Origin: CAVWQV01 sp963757115
Lineage (GTDB): Bacteria; Pseudomonadota; Alphaproteobacteria; Acetobacterales; Acetobacteraceae
Direction: 5' to 3'
DNA: 64,000 nt
Assembly: GCA_963757115.1 (NCBI GenBank)
Contig: CAVWQV010000004.1
Location: 62,001 to 126,000 of the forward strand
In this document: piece by piece, positions 47,170 to 57,788 of the stretch
Layout of the letters: the number at the start of each line of letters is the position of its first letter
How positions within the stretch are numbered: the first letter of the stretch is position 1
The notes under the pieces: model-generated
The model's database searches: none
What the model saw: only the letters and a program-made list of their open reading frames with translations
What the model was told of the DNA's origin: nothing
Position numbers and translations under genes: made by a program

Positions 47170-47808
47170 ATGGGGACGAACGTGCTGTCGAACTCTGCCG
47201 ACCCGCGTTGCCCCGATGACCTACGAACGCCCGTGCTGCCCTCACCATTAGGCGCGGCTTGCCGCCCACGAGCCAAGCGGACGCCGGTCGATTGCGGCCA
47301 GTTTCCCTTCATCATCAAGCGCGATGGAACCTGGCTCTATCGCGGCAGCCCCATCGGCCGGAAAGAGCTCGTCTGCCTTTTCGCGAGCGTGCTGAAGCGC
47401 GAAACGGATGGCACCTATCTGCTTGAGACGCCGGCCGAGCGGGGGCGCATCGAGGTCGAAGACGTGCCGTTCCTCGCCGTCGAGCTCGACTGGAGCGGCG
47501 ACGGACGCCAGCAGCTCTTGTCGTTCCGAACCAACGTCGATCAGGTGGTCACGGCCGGAGTGGAGCATCCGATCAGGGTCGTGCACAACGTCCTGACCTG
47601 CGAGCCGGCGCCCTACATCCTGGTCCGCCCAGGGGCTGGCACCCTCGGGATTGAGGCCCGGATCAGCCGGGCCGTGTACTATGAACTGGTGGCCCTGGCC
47701 GTCCCCGAATGGGTCGGCTGCCGCCGCAAGCTAGGCGTATGGAGCCAAGGCCAGTTCTTTCCGTTGGGCGAACTGCCTCCCGGCGAGGAGGCGCGGGACC
47801 ACGATTGA
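47170..47808 (+). CDS. DUF1285 domain-containing protein
   Basis: The protein of about 212 residues has the DUF1285 pattern: QFPFIIKRDGTWLYRGSPIG, RKELVCLFASVLKRETDGTY, LLETPAERGRIEVEDVPFLA and VVTAGVEHPIRVVHNVLTCE. The family fold is a beta barrel of unknown role. ATG 47170 follows GGGAGGAAGG. It is divergent from moxR and heads the DUF1285, NUDIX, DUF6111, cca operon; its TGA overlaps the next start. Confidence 0.87.
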   Translation: MGTNVLSNSADPRCPDDLRTPVLPSPLGAACRPRAKRTPVDCGQFPFIIKRDGTWLYRGSPIGRKELVCLFASVLKRETDGTYLLETPAERGRIEVEDVPFLAVELDWSGDGRQQLLSFRTNVDQVVTAGVEHPIRVVHNVLTCEPAPYILVRPGAGTLGIEARISRAVYYELVALAVPEWVGCRRKLGVWSQGQFFPLGELPPGEEARDHD

Positions 47809-48423
47809 ACCCGACGGAGCTGCGGGCGCGGCTGGCTGCCCTTGATGCCGTTGCCGGCGGCCCCGCCATCCCGGAAGCGCTCGCTGCCCCGATCCGGTCC
47901 GACGACGCGCTCGACCTGATCGACGCCGACCTCGTGCCGGCGGCCGTTCTGGTGCCGATCGTCCTCGGTCCCGCCCCGGGCGTGCTGCTGACCAAGCGCA
48001 CGGCGCACCTTACCAAGCATGCCGGTCAGGTGAGTTTCCCGGGTGGGCGCATGGACCCCGAGGACCCGCATCCCGAGGCGGCGGCGCTGCGCGAGGCGGC
48101 CGAGGAGATCGGGCTCGAACCGTCGCGTCGAGCTCGCCGGTCGGCTGCCCGATTACGTCACCGGCACCGGCTACCGCATCACGCCCGTGCTCGGCTTGCT
48201 GCCGCCGGGCCTCGACCTGACCCCTTCACCCGATGAGGTGGAGGCGGTGTTCGAGCTGCCGATGGCGGTGGTGCTCGATCCAACCGCCCCGCGTCGCCGG
48301 CGGGCGCATCATCGCGGGCGCTGGCGCGATTTCTGGGTCTGGCCGCATCCGGAGCACTATATCTGGGGTGCGACGGCCGCCATCCTGGTTCACCTCGCCC
48401 ATCTGCTGCGCGGGTCCGAGTAG
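47805..48423 (+). CDS. NUDIX hydrolase, CoA pyrophosphatase-like (one frame break)
   Basis: It starts at TTG 47805 inside the DUF1285 stop. The NUDIX box reads GGRMDPEDPHPEAAALREAA with EEIGLE, preceded by LTKRTAHLTKHAGQVSFPGG, the UPF0035 signature of CoA pyrophosphatases (NudL/YeaB type). Near 48120 the frame shifts by one base, and the rest continues RVELAGRLPDYVTGTGYRIT, PDEVEAVFELPMAVVLD and HYIWGATAAILVHLAHLL. About 205 residues joined. Confidence 0.85.
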
Positions 48424-48426
48424 TTC

Positions 48427-48669
48427 TTGCTGCGCCTCCTGGAGATCGCGTTGTTTTTGGCGCCATTCGCGGCCTTCGCCGCCTGGCGGCTCGGCGGCGG
48501 CGGGGCACCGTCCCCCGTTCTGGTCGGCGCGGCTCTGGCGGTCATGCTTGTGCTGGCGGCCTCCCTATTGTGGTTCGGCTCGTTCGACACGCTCGGCCCC
48601 GGGCAATCCTATGTGCCGGCGCACCTGGAGGACGGCCGCGTCGTGCCCGGTCACGCGGCGCGCCCGTGA
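48427..48669 (+). CDS. DUF6111 family small membrane protein
   Basis: The 80-residue protein starts at TTG 48427. Two membrane helices (LRLLEIALFLAPFAAFAAWR and PVLVGAALAVMLVLAASLLW) are followed by the conserved tail YVPAHLEDGRVVPGHA, typical of DUF6111. It lies between the NUDIX gene and cca, and its stop overlaps the cca start (GTGA). Function unknown. Confidence 0.82.
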   Translation: MLRLLEIALFLAPFAAFAAWRLGGGGAPSPVLVGAALAVMLVLAASLLWFGSFDTLGPGQSYVPAHLEDGRVVPGHAARP

Positions 48670-49843
48670 GCCGCGCCGATGCAGTATCCGGCTTGCTCTC
48701 TGATGCTGCACTTGGCGCCGTGCTCGCCGTGCTGCCCGAAGCGCGGGTGGTCGGCGGCGCGGTCCGCGATGCGCTCGATGGTCGGGCGGTCTCCGACATC
48801 GACCTTGCAACGCCCCGCCGACCTGAGGCGGTGACGGCGGCCCTGCAAGCGGCGGGCATCCGGGCGATCCCGACCGGCATCGACCATGGCACCGTCACCG
48901 CGCTGGTGGACGGGCGCCCGTTCGAAATCACCACGCTTCGCCGTGACGAGGAGACCGACGGCCGGCATGCCCGGGTCGCCTACACCGACGATTGGCAGGA
49001 GGACGCGGCTCGGCGGGATTTCACGATCAACGCCATGTCCATGACCCCAGCAGGCGAGATCTTCGACTATTTTGGTGGCCGGGCGGATCTCGCGGCGGGC
49101 CACGTGCGCTTCGTGGGCGACCCCGCGACGCGCATCGCCGAGGATTATCTCCGCATCCTCCGGTTTTTCCGCTTCCACGCCCGCTACGGCCGCGGCGAGC
49201 CGGCCCCGGCGGCCACGGCGGCGATCCGCGCCGGCGTGCCGGGCCTTGCCCGCTTGTCTCCGGAACGAGTCTGGGGCGAACTCAAGCGCATCCTTGCCGC
49301 CCCCGACCCAGTCGGCGCGGTAGCGCTTATGGCCGAGCTCGGGGTGTTGCCGGCCCTGGTGCCCGAAGGCGTGGACGGGGCCGTCTCGCCCGCGTTGTTC
49401 GTGCTGCGGCGCCCCGCGATCCATTGCTGCGGTTCGCCGCGCTGCTCGCCGGCGATCCGGCCGCGGTGGCCGAACGGCTCCGGCTGTCCGGCGCGGAGCG
49501 CGACCGGTTGGTCGCCGTGCATGGCGGCAAGCCGCCATCGCCTCGGGCGAACGCCGCCGATCTCCGCCGCGCCCTCGCCGACATCGCAGCCGACGTCCTG
49601 ATCGACCGCGCATGGCTGGCCGGGGGTGAAGCCCCGGAATGGGCCGACCTGCGGGCCCGGATCGGCCGAACGGAGCCGCCGGTGTTCCCGCTGGAAGGCC
49701 GCGACGTGCTGGCGCTCGGCATACCGCCCGGGCCGCAGGTGGGGGAGTTGCTCCGCGCCGTCCGCCAGTGGTGGCTCGATGGCGGGTGTGAGGCCGATGC
49801 CGCCGCTTGCCGGGCCGAACTGGCGAGGCGCATCGGCGGCTGA
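48666..49843 (+). CDS. cca: CCA tRNA nucleotidyltransferase / poly(A) polymerase family (one frame break)
   Basis: It starts at GTG 48666. Class II nucleotidyltransferase motifs: ARVVGGAVRDALDGRAVSDI with DLATPRRPE (catalytic Asp pair), FEITTLRRDEETDGRHARVA, RRDFTINAMSMTPAGEIFDY with FGGRADLAAG, then RIAEDYLRILRFFRFHARYG. Near 49410 the frame moves by one base, and the C-terminal helical domain continues DPLLRFAALLAGDPAAVAER and EGRDVLALGIPPGPQVGELL. About 390 residues joined. It adds or repairs the tRNA 3' CCA; the tRNA-Gln in this window lacks an encoded CCA, so the gene should be essential, which argues that the break is not real. Confidence 0.88.
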
Positions 49844-49857
49844 TACACGCCGCTCCC

Positions 49858-51626
49858 ATGGATGCCGCCACCCCGCTGCCGCGCCCCGACGAGGCGAGCA
49901 CGCGCGCCCTGCTCACGCGCCTGTGGCGGGAGCATCTGCGCCAGCACAGGGGCCGCTTGCTGCTGGTGCTGCTGTTGACGGCGGTGATGGCCGGAACCAC
50001 CGCCCTCTACCCCGTGGTGATTGACCGCGCATTCTCGATGTTCACCGCCCGCGACCGGCGCATCCTGTATCAACTGCCCGCCACGGTGCTGGCGGTCACG
50101 TCCGTCAAGGCGGCGGCCCAGTACCTGCAAGCCGTGCAGGTCCAGCAAGTCGTGCTGCTGGTGATCCGCGCTCTTCAGGAACGCATGTTCGGCCATTTAG
50201 TGCGTGCCGACCTCGCGCGGCTGGAGCGCGAAGCGCCCGCGCAGCTCGCGGCCCGGTTCACGACGGACGCGACGGTCATTCGCGAGGCTCTGACGCGGGC
50301 GGTGAACGGCATCGCCGACGCGATCACGCTGGTCGGCCTGGTCGCCTCCATGCTCTACCTCGACTGGTTGCTGAGCTTGATCGCCGCGGCGCTGTACCCG
50401 CTCGCGGCGGTGCCGATCCAGCGCATCGGCAAGCGCATCCGCCGAGCGTCGGGGGGGATGCAGGAGCGCATGGGCGAGACGGCGGCGCTGCTCAACGAAA
50501 GTTTCGCCCAGGCGCGCAGCGTCCGCGCCTATCGCCTGGAGGGCATCGAAGAGCGACGCGCCCACGCTGCGTTCGACGGGCTATACCGTGCCCTGCTCCG
50601 CATGACGCGCAGCAGGGCGCGGGTAGATCCGGTGCTGGAGGTGCTTGGGGGGGCAGCCGTGGCCGCTGTGATCGGCTTTGCCGGCTGGCGCGCCGCCGTC
50701 GGGCAGCAACACCATCGGCAACTTCACCGGGTTCGTGGCCGCCCTGCTGATCGCTTCCCGCCCGCTGCGGGCGCTCGGGTCTTTGAACGCCGCGGTGCAA
50801 GAAGGGTTGGCCGGCCTGGTCCGCGTGTTCGCGGTCGTCGACGAGCGGCCCACAATCCGCGAAACGCCGGGGGCGCCCGCGTTGCCGAACGGGCACGGCC
50901 GGCTGAGTTTCCGCGACGTCAACTTCGTTTACCCCGACGGCCGCGTCGGCCTCGACGGGCTGAACTTCACGGCGGAACCGGGAACCACGGTGGCCTTAGT
51001 GGGGCCGTCTGGAGCCGGCAAATCGACTGCGCTCGCCTTGATCCCTCGCCTGCATGACGCGACCTCGGGCACGGTCGCCGTGGACGGCGCCGATGTGCGG
51101 GCCGTCACGCTCGCGAGCTTGCGCGACGCCATCGCTTATGTCGGGCAGGATGCCTTGCTGTTCGACGACACGATCCGGGCCAACATCCGGCTCGGTCGCC
51201 CGGATGCGACCGCACACGATGTGGAGCGGGCGGCGGCGGCGGCGGCGGCGGCGGATTTCATTGCTGAACTGCCGTCCGGCTACGAGACCCGGGTCGGACC
51301 AGGCGGTCAAAGACTTTCGGGAGGGCAGCGGCAGCGGATTGCGCTGGCCAGAGCGCTGCTGCGTGATCCGCGCGTGTTGCTGCTGGACGAGGCGACGAGC
51401 GCGCTCGACGCGGAAAACGAAGGGGCGGTGCAGGACGCGCTTGCCCACCTTCGTCGCGGGCCGCACGACGGTGGTCGTGGCGCACCGGCTCTCGACCGTG
51501 CGGGACGCCGATCTGGTGGTGGTGCTCGCCGAAGGCCGCGCTATGGAGCAGGGAACCCATGCCGGGCTGCTGGAGGCCGACGGGCTCTACGCTCGGCTCG
51601 TCCGAAGCCAGGCGCTCAGGCAGTAA
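49858..51626 (+). CDS. ABC exporter (fused membrane and ATPase domains; two frame breaks)
   Basis: N-terminal part: six-helix ABC exporter domain (LLLVLLLTAVMAGTTALYPV, GIADAITLVGLVASMLYLDW, LLNESFAQARSVRAYRLEGI). A one-base shift near 50697 continues NTIGNFTGFVAALLIASRPL and the ATPase: Walker A GPSGAGKST, Q-loop YVGQDALLFDDTIRANI, signature LSGGQRQRIALARALL, Walker B VLLLDEATSALD. A second shift near 51457 leads to GRTTVVVAHRLSTVRDADLV (H-loop) and the end. About 590 residues joined, MsbA-like. Substrate unknown; lipid-linked or hydrophobic molecules are usual. Confidence 0.87.
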
Positions 51627-51712
51627 CTGTTCCCAAAAAGGGAGGAACGGGCTGCCGGTCGGGTCGTTACCGTCCGGCAATCTCGAAGAGACAGGGAATG
51701 AACAAGGGCCGC

Positions 51713-51721
51713 GGGGGGGGG
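51713..51721 (+). repeat. Run of nine G
   Basis: A homopolymer GGGGGGGGG lies in the gap between the ABC exporter and the LOV kinase gene. Runs this long are prone to slippage in cells and in sequencing. Confidence 0.6.
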
Positions 51722-51736
51722 TGGCGAGCACCGTGA

Positions 51737-52972
51737 TTGTCGCGGCGCAACTCGCCCCAGGTGAAGGCGACCACTCACTCGCACGCGGGCAACACTAACG
51801 TGGCGTTCAGCGCGGACGGGACAGGCGAGGGAGCGGAAGCGGTTGGCGGACCGCAGCCAGCGGATCAGGCGGCGATCCGGGAAGCGGTGTTTAGCGCCAT
51901 CTCGGTGCTGACGCGAACGCCCATGTTGCTAGCCGACCCGGATCAGCCCGACTGTCCGGTGGTGTTTTGCAACGATGCTTTTTGCGACGCCACCGGGTTT
52001 TCCCGCGAGGAAGTTCTCGGACGCAACTGCCGGTTTCTGCAAGGGCCCGACACCGATCCCGCTGCGGTTGCGCGCATCCGCGACGCAGTCGAGGCGCGTC
52101 GATCGGTCGAACAGGAAATCTACAACTATCGGAAAGACGGCTCCGGCTACTGGAACATGCTCGCCATTCGGCCGGTCAGGGTCGCCGGTGGCGGACGCGA
52201 GTTCCTATTTGGCAGTCAGCTCGACATAACCCGGCGCAAGGAAGCGGAACTTCGCCAGATGCGACGGGCAGAAAGCCTTGGTGCCCTCGCGTCCGGCATC
52301 GCTCACGAGGTCAACAACCTCATGACAATCGTCCTCGGCAGCGTCGAGCGCGCGTTCAGGTGGGTGGCCGACGATCAGCAGCGCGAACTTCTGGAACGTG
52401 CCGATTGGGGCGCCCGCAAGGCGGGAAATCTGGCCTCCAAGCTCCTGTCGGTGGCACGGCAGCGAACTGACAGCGCCGAAATCGTCGATCTGAATCCCCT
52501 GGTCTCGGCGTTCGCGGACTCACTTCGGCGGATCGTGCCAGAAGGGACCGAAATCGTCCTCGATCGGGCTCGCCAACCGGCCTGCGCGCGGCTCGACGTC
52601 GATCAACTCGAACTCGTCTTGCTCAATCTGGTCCGTAACGCGTCGGATGCTATGCCGAACGGGGGCAGGATCACCGTCGCAACACGAATCGCCCCGGGTA
52701 GGCCCGAACGAGAAGCGTCCGTTACCCTGTCCGTCACCGACGCCGGCAGCGGGATGGCGCCAGAGGTCGCCGCGCGCGCCACCGAGGCGTTCTTCACCAC
52801 CAAGCCTGACCGGGGAACGGGGCTTGGTCTCTTTCTCGCGATCGGCTTCGCCGAGCAATGGGGCGGCGGCTTGGCGCTCGACACGTCACCGGGGCGGGGA
52901 ACTACCGTGGCGCTCCGCTTCCCCCGCGCATCGGCGCAACCTGCCGGTTCGCGTGCCCGACTACCCTCGTGA
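51737..52972 (+). CDS. LOV-domain (blue-light) sensor histidine kinase
   Basis: The 411-residue soluble protein starts at TTG 51737; GTG codons at 51761 or 51800 are alternatives. A LOV-type PAS domain has GRNCRFLQGPDTD with the flavin-bonding Cys98, NYRKDGSGYWNMLAIRPV and the end strand FGSQLDITRR. A histidine kinase core follows: GALASGIAHEVNNLMTIVLG (His190), LELVLLNLVRNASDAM (N box), VTDAGSGM (G1) and GTGLGL (G2). There is no receiver domain or membrane segment, so a separate response regulator is needed; none is in the window. It lies just before the polysaccharide locus. Confidence 0.9.
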   Translation: MSRRNSPQVKATTHSHAGNTNVAFSADGTGEGAEAVGGPQPADQAAIREAVFSAISVLTRTPMLLADPDQPDCPVVFCNDAFCDATGFSREEVLGRNCRFLQGPDTDPAAVARIRDAVEARRSVEQEIYNYRKDGSGYWNMLAIRPVRVAGGGREFLFGSQLDITRRKEAELRQMRRAESLGALASGIAHEVNNLMTIVLGSVERAFRWVADDQQRELLERADWGARKAGNLASKLLSVARQRTDSAEIVDLNPLVSAFADSLRRIVPEGTEIVLDRARQPACARLDVDQLELVLLNLVRNASDAMPNGGRITVATRIAPGRPEREASVTLSVTDAGSGMAPEVAARATEAFFTTKPDRGTGLGLFLAIGFAEQWGGGLALDTSPGRGTTVALRFPRASAQPAGSRARLPS

Positions 52973-53554
52973 TCTACTAGCGCAATTTGTCGATCTCGGG
53001 ATCCGGTCCGCTCGCCCAAACTGCGCGATGGAGATCGGTGGGTCCGATACAGAATATCACAATGTTGCCGTGATCCGACCGGAGATAGGCTGGTATAGCC
53101 GCGTGGCTGCACCGTGTTGAAGCCGCGGGTCCGGTAAAACTCGCCAAAGGAGTTGTTCGGCACACGCGCAGAATTACGGGAGCCGCCCGAGTGGTTGTCG
53201 GAGCGTAAGCTCGCTGATAGAAACGACGCGAATCGGTGTTGAGACACCGACCCGCATCGGGACGGACGACAAGCGCTCAGTGCGGAGCCCGACAGAGGTC
53301 GTTCGCTGAGCCCGACACAGGTCGTTAGGTCAAATGCACCTCCTGATAACTACCTCAAGTCGAAATCTAGATGCAACCACAAGTTTCGAGAGCGACCGCG
53401 TTAAGACTTTCGCGGACGTCGGGGAAGTTTACATCCAGCCCGCTCAACAAGCTTACGGTTTCGTTCAAGCCTTTGAAACCGAACGGAAGCTCCGAATGGC
53501 ACACACCTTGCTGCTTTGCCGTATGCCGAGCCTGTCCTACGGAACGAAAGCGTA
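52973..53554. other. Long intergenic region upstream of the polysaccharide locus
   Basis: About 580 bases hold no gene I can support. On the minus strand a frame around 53000-53240 includes NNSFGEFYRTRGFNTVQPRG, which may be a remnant of a coding region, but it has no clear start or family. A pair of direct repeats is listed separately. The rightmost 150 bases are AT-richer and could contain the locus promoter. Confidence 0.4.
53285..53326 (+). repeat. Direct repeat of 19 bases, two copies
   Basis: GAGCCCGACA(G/C)AGGTCGTT occurs at 53285-53303 and 53308-53326 with one mismatch, a 23-base period. It lies 230 bases before the first gene of the polysaccharide locus. Possible regulator sites. 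Confidence 0.45.
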
Positions 53555-54377
53555 ATGAGAGATCAGGGTCAGCAAGCTATTTTCGGCAATGAAGGAGTCG
53601 TCCGCAACGTGCTCAACGTGTTCGGCCTACCGCTTTCCCCCGTCAATTCGCTGGATCGGGCGTTCGACCTGGTGGCCGAGTCGGCGAAGCGCCCTCGCGA
53701 GCGGGCCTGCCTCATGACGTTCGTCAATCCGCTGGCCGTGAAGCTTGTCCGTTCTGCGGGCGGCTACGGCGACATGCTGCGGCGGATGGATGCCGTGTTC
53801 TGCGACGGCATCGGTCTCGCCGTCGCGGCCCGCTGGTTCGGGGGCTTCCCGTTGGAGCGGATCAGCTTCGACAGCACCTCCCTGGCCCCCCGCGTCTTCG
53901 CGTTCGCCCGGGAGCATGGGCAAAGCATCGTACTGGTCGGAGGCAAGCCGGGCGTTGCCGAGATCGCGGCGGAGCGGATCGGGGAAGTCTTCCCCGGCAT
54001 CCGTATCCTCGCGGCACTCGACGGTTTCCAGCCCGCTGAGACGTTAGTGGAAACGGTGACGGGGCTCGCTCCGGACGTCGTCATCAGTGGCATGGGGGCG
54101 CCGCGGCAGGAAGCCTTCCTCTTATCGTTGGCGGACGCAGGGTGGCGCGGCGTCGGTTTCACCTGCGGTGGCTATCTTGATCATCTTGGGGACCGGTTTG
54201 ATTTCTATCCAGCGATCGTAGACCGGCTGAAATCTGCGTTGGCTTTATCGGATCGCTTGCGAACCGAGGCGGTTGGGTTATCGCTTCCTGGTTGAGTACG
54301 GCCCCTTCTGGCGCCTCTTTTTTGTCCAAGCTTTTTCTTCAACTCGTCGCCCCTTTCGGGCGGAGGTCCGTTCGTGA
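53555..54377 (+). CDS. WecG/TagA/CpsF family glycosyltransferase (one frame break)
   Basis: From ATG 53555: VFGLPLSPVNSLDRAFDLVA, CLMTFVNPLAVKLVRSAGGY, RRMDAVFCDGIGLAVAARWF, SIVLVGGKPGVAEIAAERIG, DVVISGMGAPRQEAFLLSLA and VGFTCGGYLDHLGDRFDFYP, all family motifs. Read straight on it ends early at 54295. With one A removed near 54228 it reads NLRWLYRIACEPRRLGYRFL, the canonical C-terminus, and stops at 54377, overlapping the next start exactly by GTGA. Joined length about 273 residues. The family adds a second sugar (ManNAcA- or GlcA-like) to a lipid-linked GlcNAc. Confidence 0.88.
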
Positions 54378-56606
54378 ACAATCAACTTATAGTCCAGCAA
54401 CCGCGTGAAACGCTCCTGTCGAGCTGGGGCGGCGAAATGCCCTCGCCCGACACCCAGGATTACCTTGGGCGGGCTTGGCAGGCTCTCCGGGATCATCGTT
54501 GGATGGCCGCCGGTATTGTTGCGGCCGGAACATTGCTGGCCGCCGGCAGCGTGCTGGTGGCGACGCCGATCTACAGCGCCACCTCAATGGTGATGATCGA
54601 CGGGCGTCGCGCCCAGGTTCTCAAGGTCGGGGGCGCCGCCCCCGATCTTCCGATCGACGTCGACACGGTTGCCAACGAAGTCCAGGTCATTTCTTCGCGC
54701 GATCTGGTCGGCTCCGTCGTCGCCAAGCTCGATCTGGAGCACGACCCGGACTACAACCCGAACCGCACGGGACTGCTGCGCCGCATAGCACTTTCCTCGC
54801 TTGACGTGCTGCGGCCGTGGCTTCCCGAGGAGACGTTGGCGAAGGCGCGGGCCGCCGTCCAGCCGCCGGTCCTGCAAGGACGGGAATATACGGACGCGGT
54901 GATCGACGAGGTTGAACGCGACCTCGATGTTTCCGCAGTTGGCCGGTCGCGCGCGATCGCAATCACCTTCACCTCTCCGCGCCCGGCAATGGCCCAGAAG
55001 TTCGCGAACGCGATGGCCCAGCGCTATGTCGATCACCAGGTCGAGATGAAGCAGCAAGCGACCGAGGATGCCAACCGGCAGATCACCGATCGGCTCGCCG
55101 GGCTGCAAAAATCGGCCGCCGACGCAGCGGGGAAAGTCGAGCAGTATCGCGCCAAGCTCGGGCTGACGGAGGGACGTGACAGCGCGCTGGTCCGACAGCA
55201 AATTTCCGAGACGAGTTCGCAGCTGACCGTGGCTCAGCGCGACCGTCTCGCGGCTGGGTCGCGATTGCGCGACATCCAGCGCGCCGCGGTCGGCGGCGGG
55301 GACGGCAACGAGGAAATTTTGGGCTCGCAACTCATCCAGCAACTGCGCGTCCAGCAGGCGCAGATCAACCGGGAGAATAGCTCCTCGGGCATCATCTACG
55401 GCGAGAAGCACCCGACCGCCGAGGTGTCGCGGGCGCAGTCGGCATCCATCCAGCGGCGTATTGACCAGGAAACCCAGAAGATCGTCAGCGCCGTGCGGGG
55501 CGACTATCAAGCCGCGCTCGACCGCGAGAACGGCCTGAAGGCGCGGCTCGACCAGCTCATGACCGAGATGGGCAAGGTGCGCGAGAACGAGGTGTCGCTT
55601 GACCAGCTCGCGCAGAACGCGACGGCGGCGAAGGACATCTACGAGGCGTTCCTGAAGCGCGCGCACGAGACGGATGTCGGCAGTGCCCTGCGATCGCCGG
55701 ACGCCTATGTCATCGCGCACGCCGCCACGCCGGTCGCACCGGTCTCCCCGCGTCCGAAGATCGTCATACCGGTCGGCATGGCCATTTCCAGCATCTTCGC
55801 GGTGGTCGCCATCCTGGCGCTGGACGCCCGCGACCGCGGCTTCCAAAGCCAAGCCCAGGTTAGCCGTGAGCTCAAGCTGCCGACGCTCGGCATGATCCCC
55901 GAACTTCGCCGCACCCGCGCTCCCGACCCCTTGTCGCTGATCGGGACGGCCATCACCGACCTCTACCTGCAGATCGTGCTCGGCAACGAGCAGAGCGGCT
56001 GCATCCTCATCACGTCGGCGGTTCCCCGCGAGGGCAAGACGTCGGTCGGCCTGACCCTCGCCCGGATCGCCGCCCGGAACGGCAAGCGGACGTTGTTCGT
56101 CGATGCGGACATGCGGCGGTCGCCGCGGCTGCGGCGGCCGTTCGACGCAAGCCACGGTGGCCTGTCAGAGGTGCTGACCGGACGCGCGCAGCTCGACGAG
56201 GTGGTGTTCGCCGACAAGGTGGCGCCCGGGGTTTCCGTACCTGGCCTGCGGTGCGGCTACCGAAAACCCTTCCGGATTGATCTGCTCGGCCGCGATGCGG
56301 GATCTGCTTCGCGGGGCGCGGGGCTACTACGACCTGATCTTCATCGACGCTCCGCCGGTGATGGTCGGTCCGGAGGCCTGGATGCTCGCCTTGTTCGCCG
56401 ACACCACCCTGTTGTTCGTCCGCTGGGCGCGGACGCCGCGCAAGATCGTCTCCGCGGCCTATGACAAGCTGGCGCGGACCGGCGCCAAGGTCTCGGGCGT
56501 GGTTCTCACCATGGTCGACGTCGACCAGATGGCCCGGAACAATCCGACGGATGGCGCTTCGTATTCGAAGGAGGTGCGGCGCTACTACGGGCGTCGTGCG
56601 GCGTAA
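54374..56606 (+). CDS. Polysaccharide co-polymerase / tyrosine autokinase, Wzc/GumC-like (one frame break)
   Basis: It starts at GTG 54374. The Wzz domain spans two membrane segments (WMAAGIVAAGTLLAAGSVLV and KIVIPVGMAISSIFAVVAIL) with a long periplasmic coiled coil between them. The C-terminal BY-kinase has Walker A SAVPREGKTSVGLTLA and Walker A' TLFVDADMRRSPRLRR. Near 56240 the frame shifts by one base; the rest is YLACGAATENPSGLICSAAM, then YDLIFIDAPPVMVGPEAWML (Walker B) and a short tail with three Tyr (YSKEVRRYYGRR). About 743 residues joined. It controls polysaccharide chain length and export. Confidence 0.88.
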
Positions 56607-56725
56607 ATGAGGCTGCCGGTGGCAATATTTCCCTGCCGGCAGAACGCAGTGATTTACCCCGGGTGTAACGGCTCGAGAGCCGCCGGGAGATTGGACAAAT
56701 TGAACGCTCGCAATTGGGGGCTCCG

Positions 56726-57788
56726 TTGAAGACGCTCGTTCCGCAGATCGCTGTCATCGCGATACTGTGCCTACTACTTATCAATGCCGCGAGAACCTAC
56801 GCGGCGAAGCTCAACTTGATCGATCGGCCGGCCGGCCGCAAGCAGCACATCGGCGAGATCCCGACTGTGGGAGGTCTCGCCATCTACTGCGCGTTCTTCC
56901 TCGGCACCTCACTCGAATTTGGGTTATTCAGTCATTACTCGGTGCTGCTGGCGGCGATGGGTTTCCTGGTGGTCGTGGGCGCCCTGGATGATGCCATCGA
57001 CGTGAGCCCGTTCAAGAAGCTGGCCGCGCAGATCCTGTCCGCCGTGGCGCTGGTTGCGGCCGGCGGTCTGTCGCCGCTCGGCTGGGAGTACGCGACCGAG
57101 CTCGGCTCGCTCGCCATGCTGGCGAGTGCGGGTTTGACCGTATTTGTAATCGTGTTGACCATCAACGCCGTCAACATGGTGGACGGGGTGGACGGACTGT
57201 CCGGCTCGCTGATCGCCGTGGGCCTTGGCTGGCTCGGGGTCGCCGGTGCGTTGAGTCACTCGCCGCAGACGACCACCATCATCATCCGGCTGATCGTCCC
57301 GGTGATCGCGTTTCTGGCTTTCAACCTACGCGCGCCGTGGCGCAAGCGGGCCTCCGTCTTCATGGGTGACGCGGGAACCCTGATGCTCGGCTGCGCGCTC
57401 GCCTGGTTCTGCCTGGAGCTGAACGAGCAAGGCGTTCCGCTCCTCGCCTGCGGCTTGGTGGCGGCAATTCCGTTGATCGACACGGGCAGCGTCGCGTTGC
57501 GGCGGATCAGCGCTGGCAAGAACCCGTTCCGTGGCGACCGGCAGCACCTCCATCACCTGCTCCTGGCCGCCGGCGTCGATGCCGCAATGGTCACGGTGCT
57601 GCTAACCGCCAGCGCGGCGGTGCTCGGCGGCATCGGCGTGCTCGGGTGGCACTTCCAGCTCGCGCCAATCGACCTTCGTCTGCACTTGGCTGCTGGTGGT
57701 TGCGGCGCATACGGGACTGGTCAGCGTCCTGACCCATCGCACCGCCACGGGGGCCGGGGTCACAGCGCGGGTTGAGACGGTTCGATGA
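56726..57788 (+). CDS. WecA/MraY-type undecaprenyl-phosphate sugar-1-phosphate transferase (one frame break)
   Basis: The polytopic enzyme starts at TTG 56726 (GGGGG upstream) or TTG 56714. Motifs: AAKLNLIDRPAGRKQHIGEI with PTVGGLAIY, VVVGALDDAIDV (Asp-Asp), LTINAVNMVDGVDGLSGSLI (catalytic NMVDGVDG) and RASVFMGDAGTLMLGCALAW, then GKNPFRGDRQHLHHLLLAAG. Near 57664 a one-base shift leads to the last helix STFVCTWLLVVAAHTGLVSV and the stop at 57788, which overlaps the next start (ATGA). It loads the first sugar phosphate on the lipid carrier. Confidence 0.9.

Noticed and set aside
52603..53247. A 214-codon minus-strand frame overlapping the LOV kinase end
   Set aside because: Half of it lies opposite the kinase gene. 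The remaining stretch has no clear start, ribosome site or family motif.
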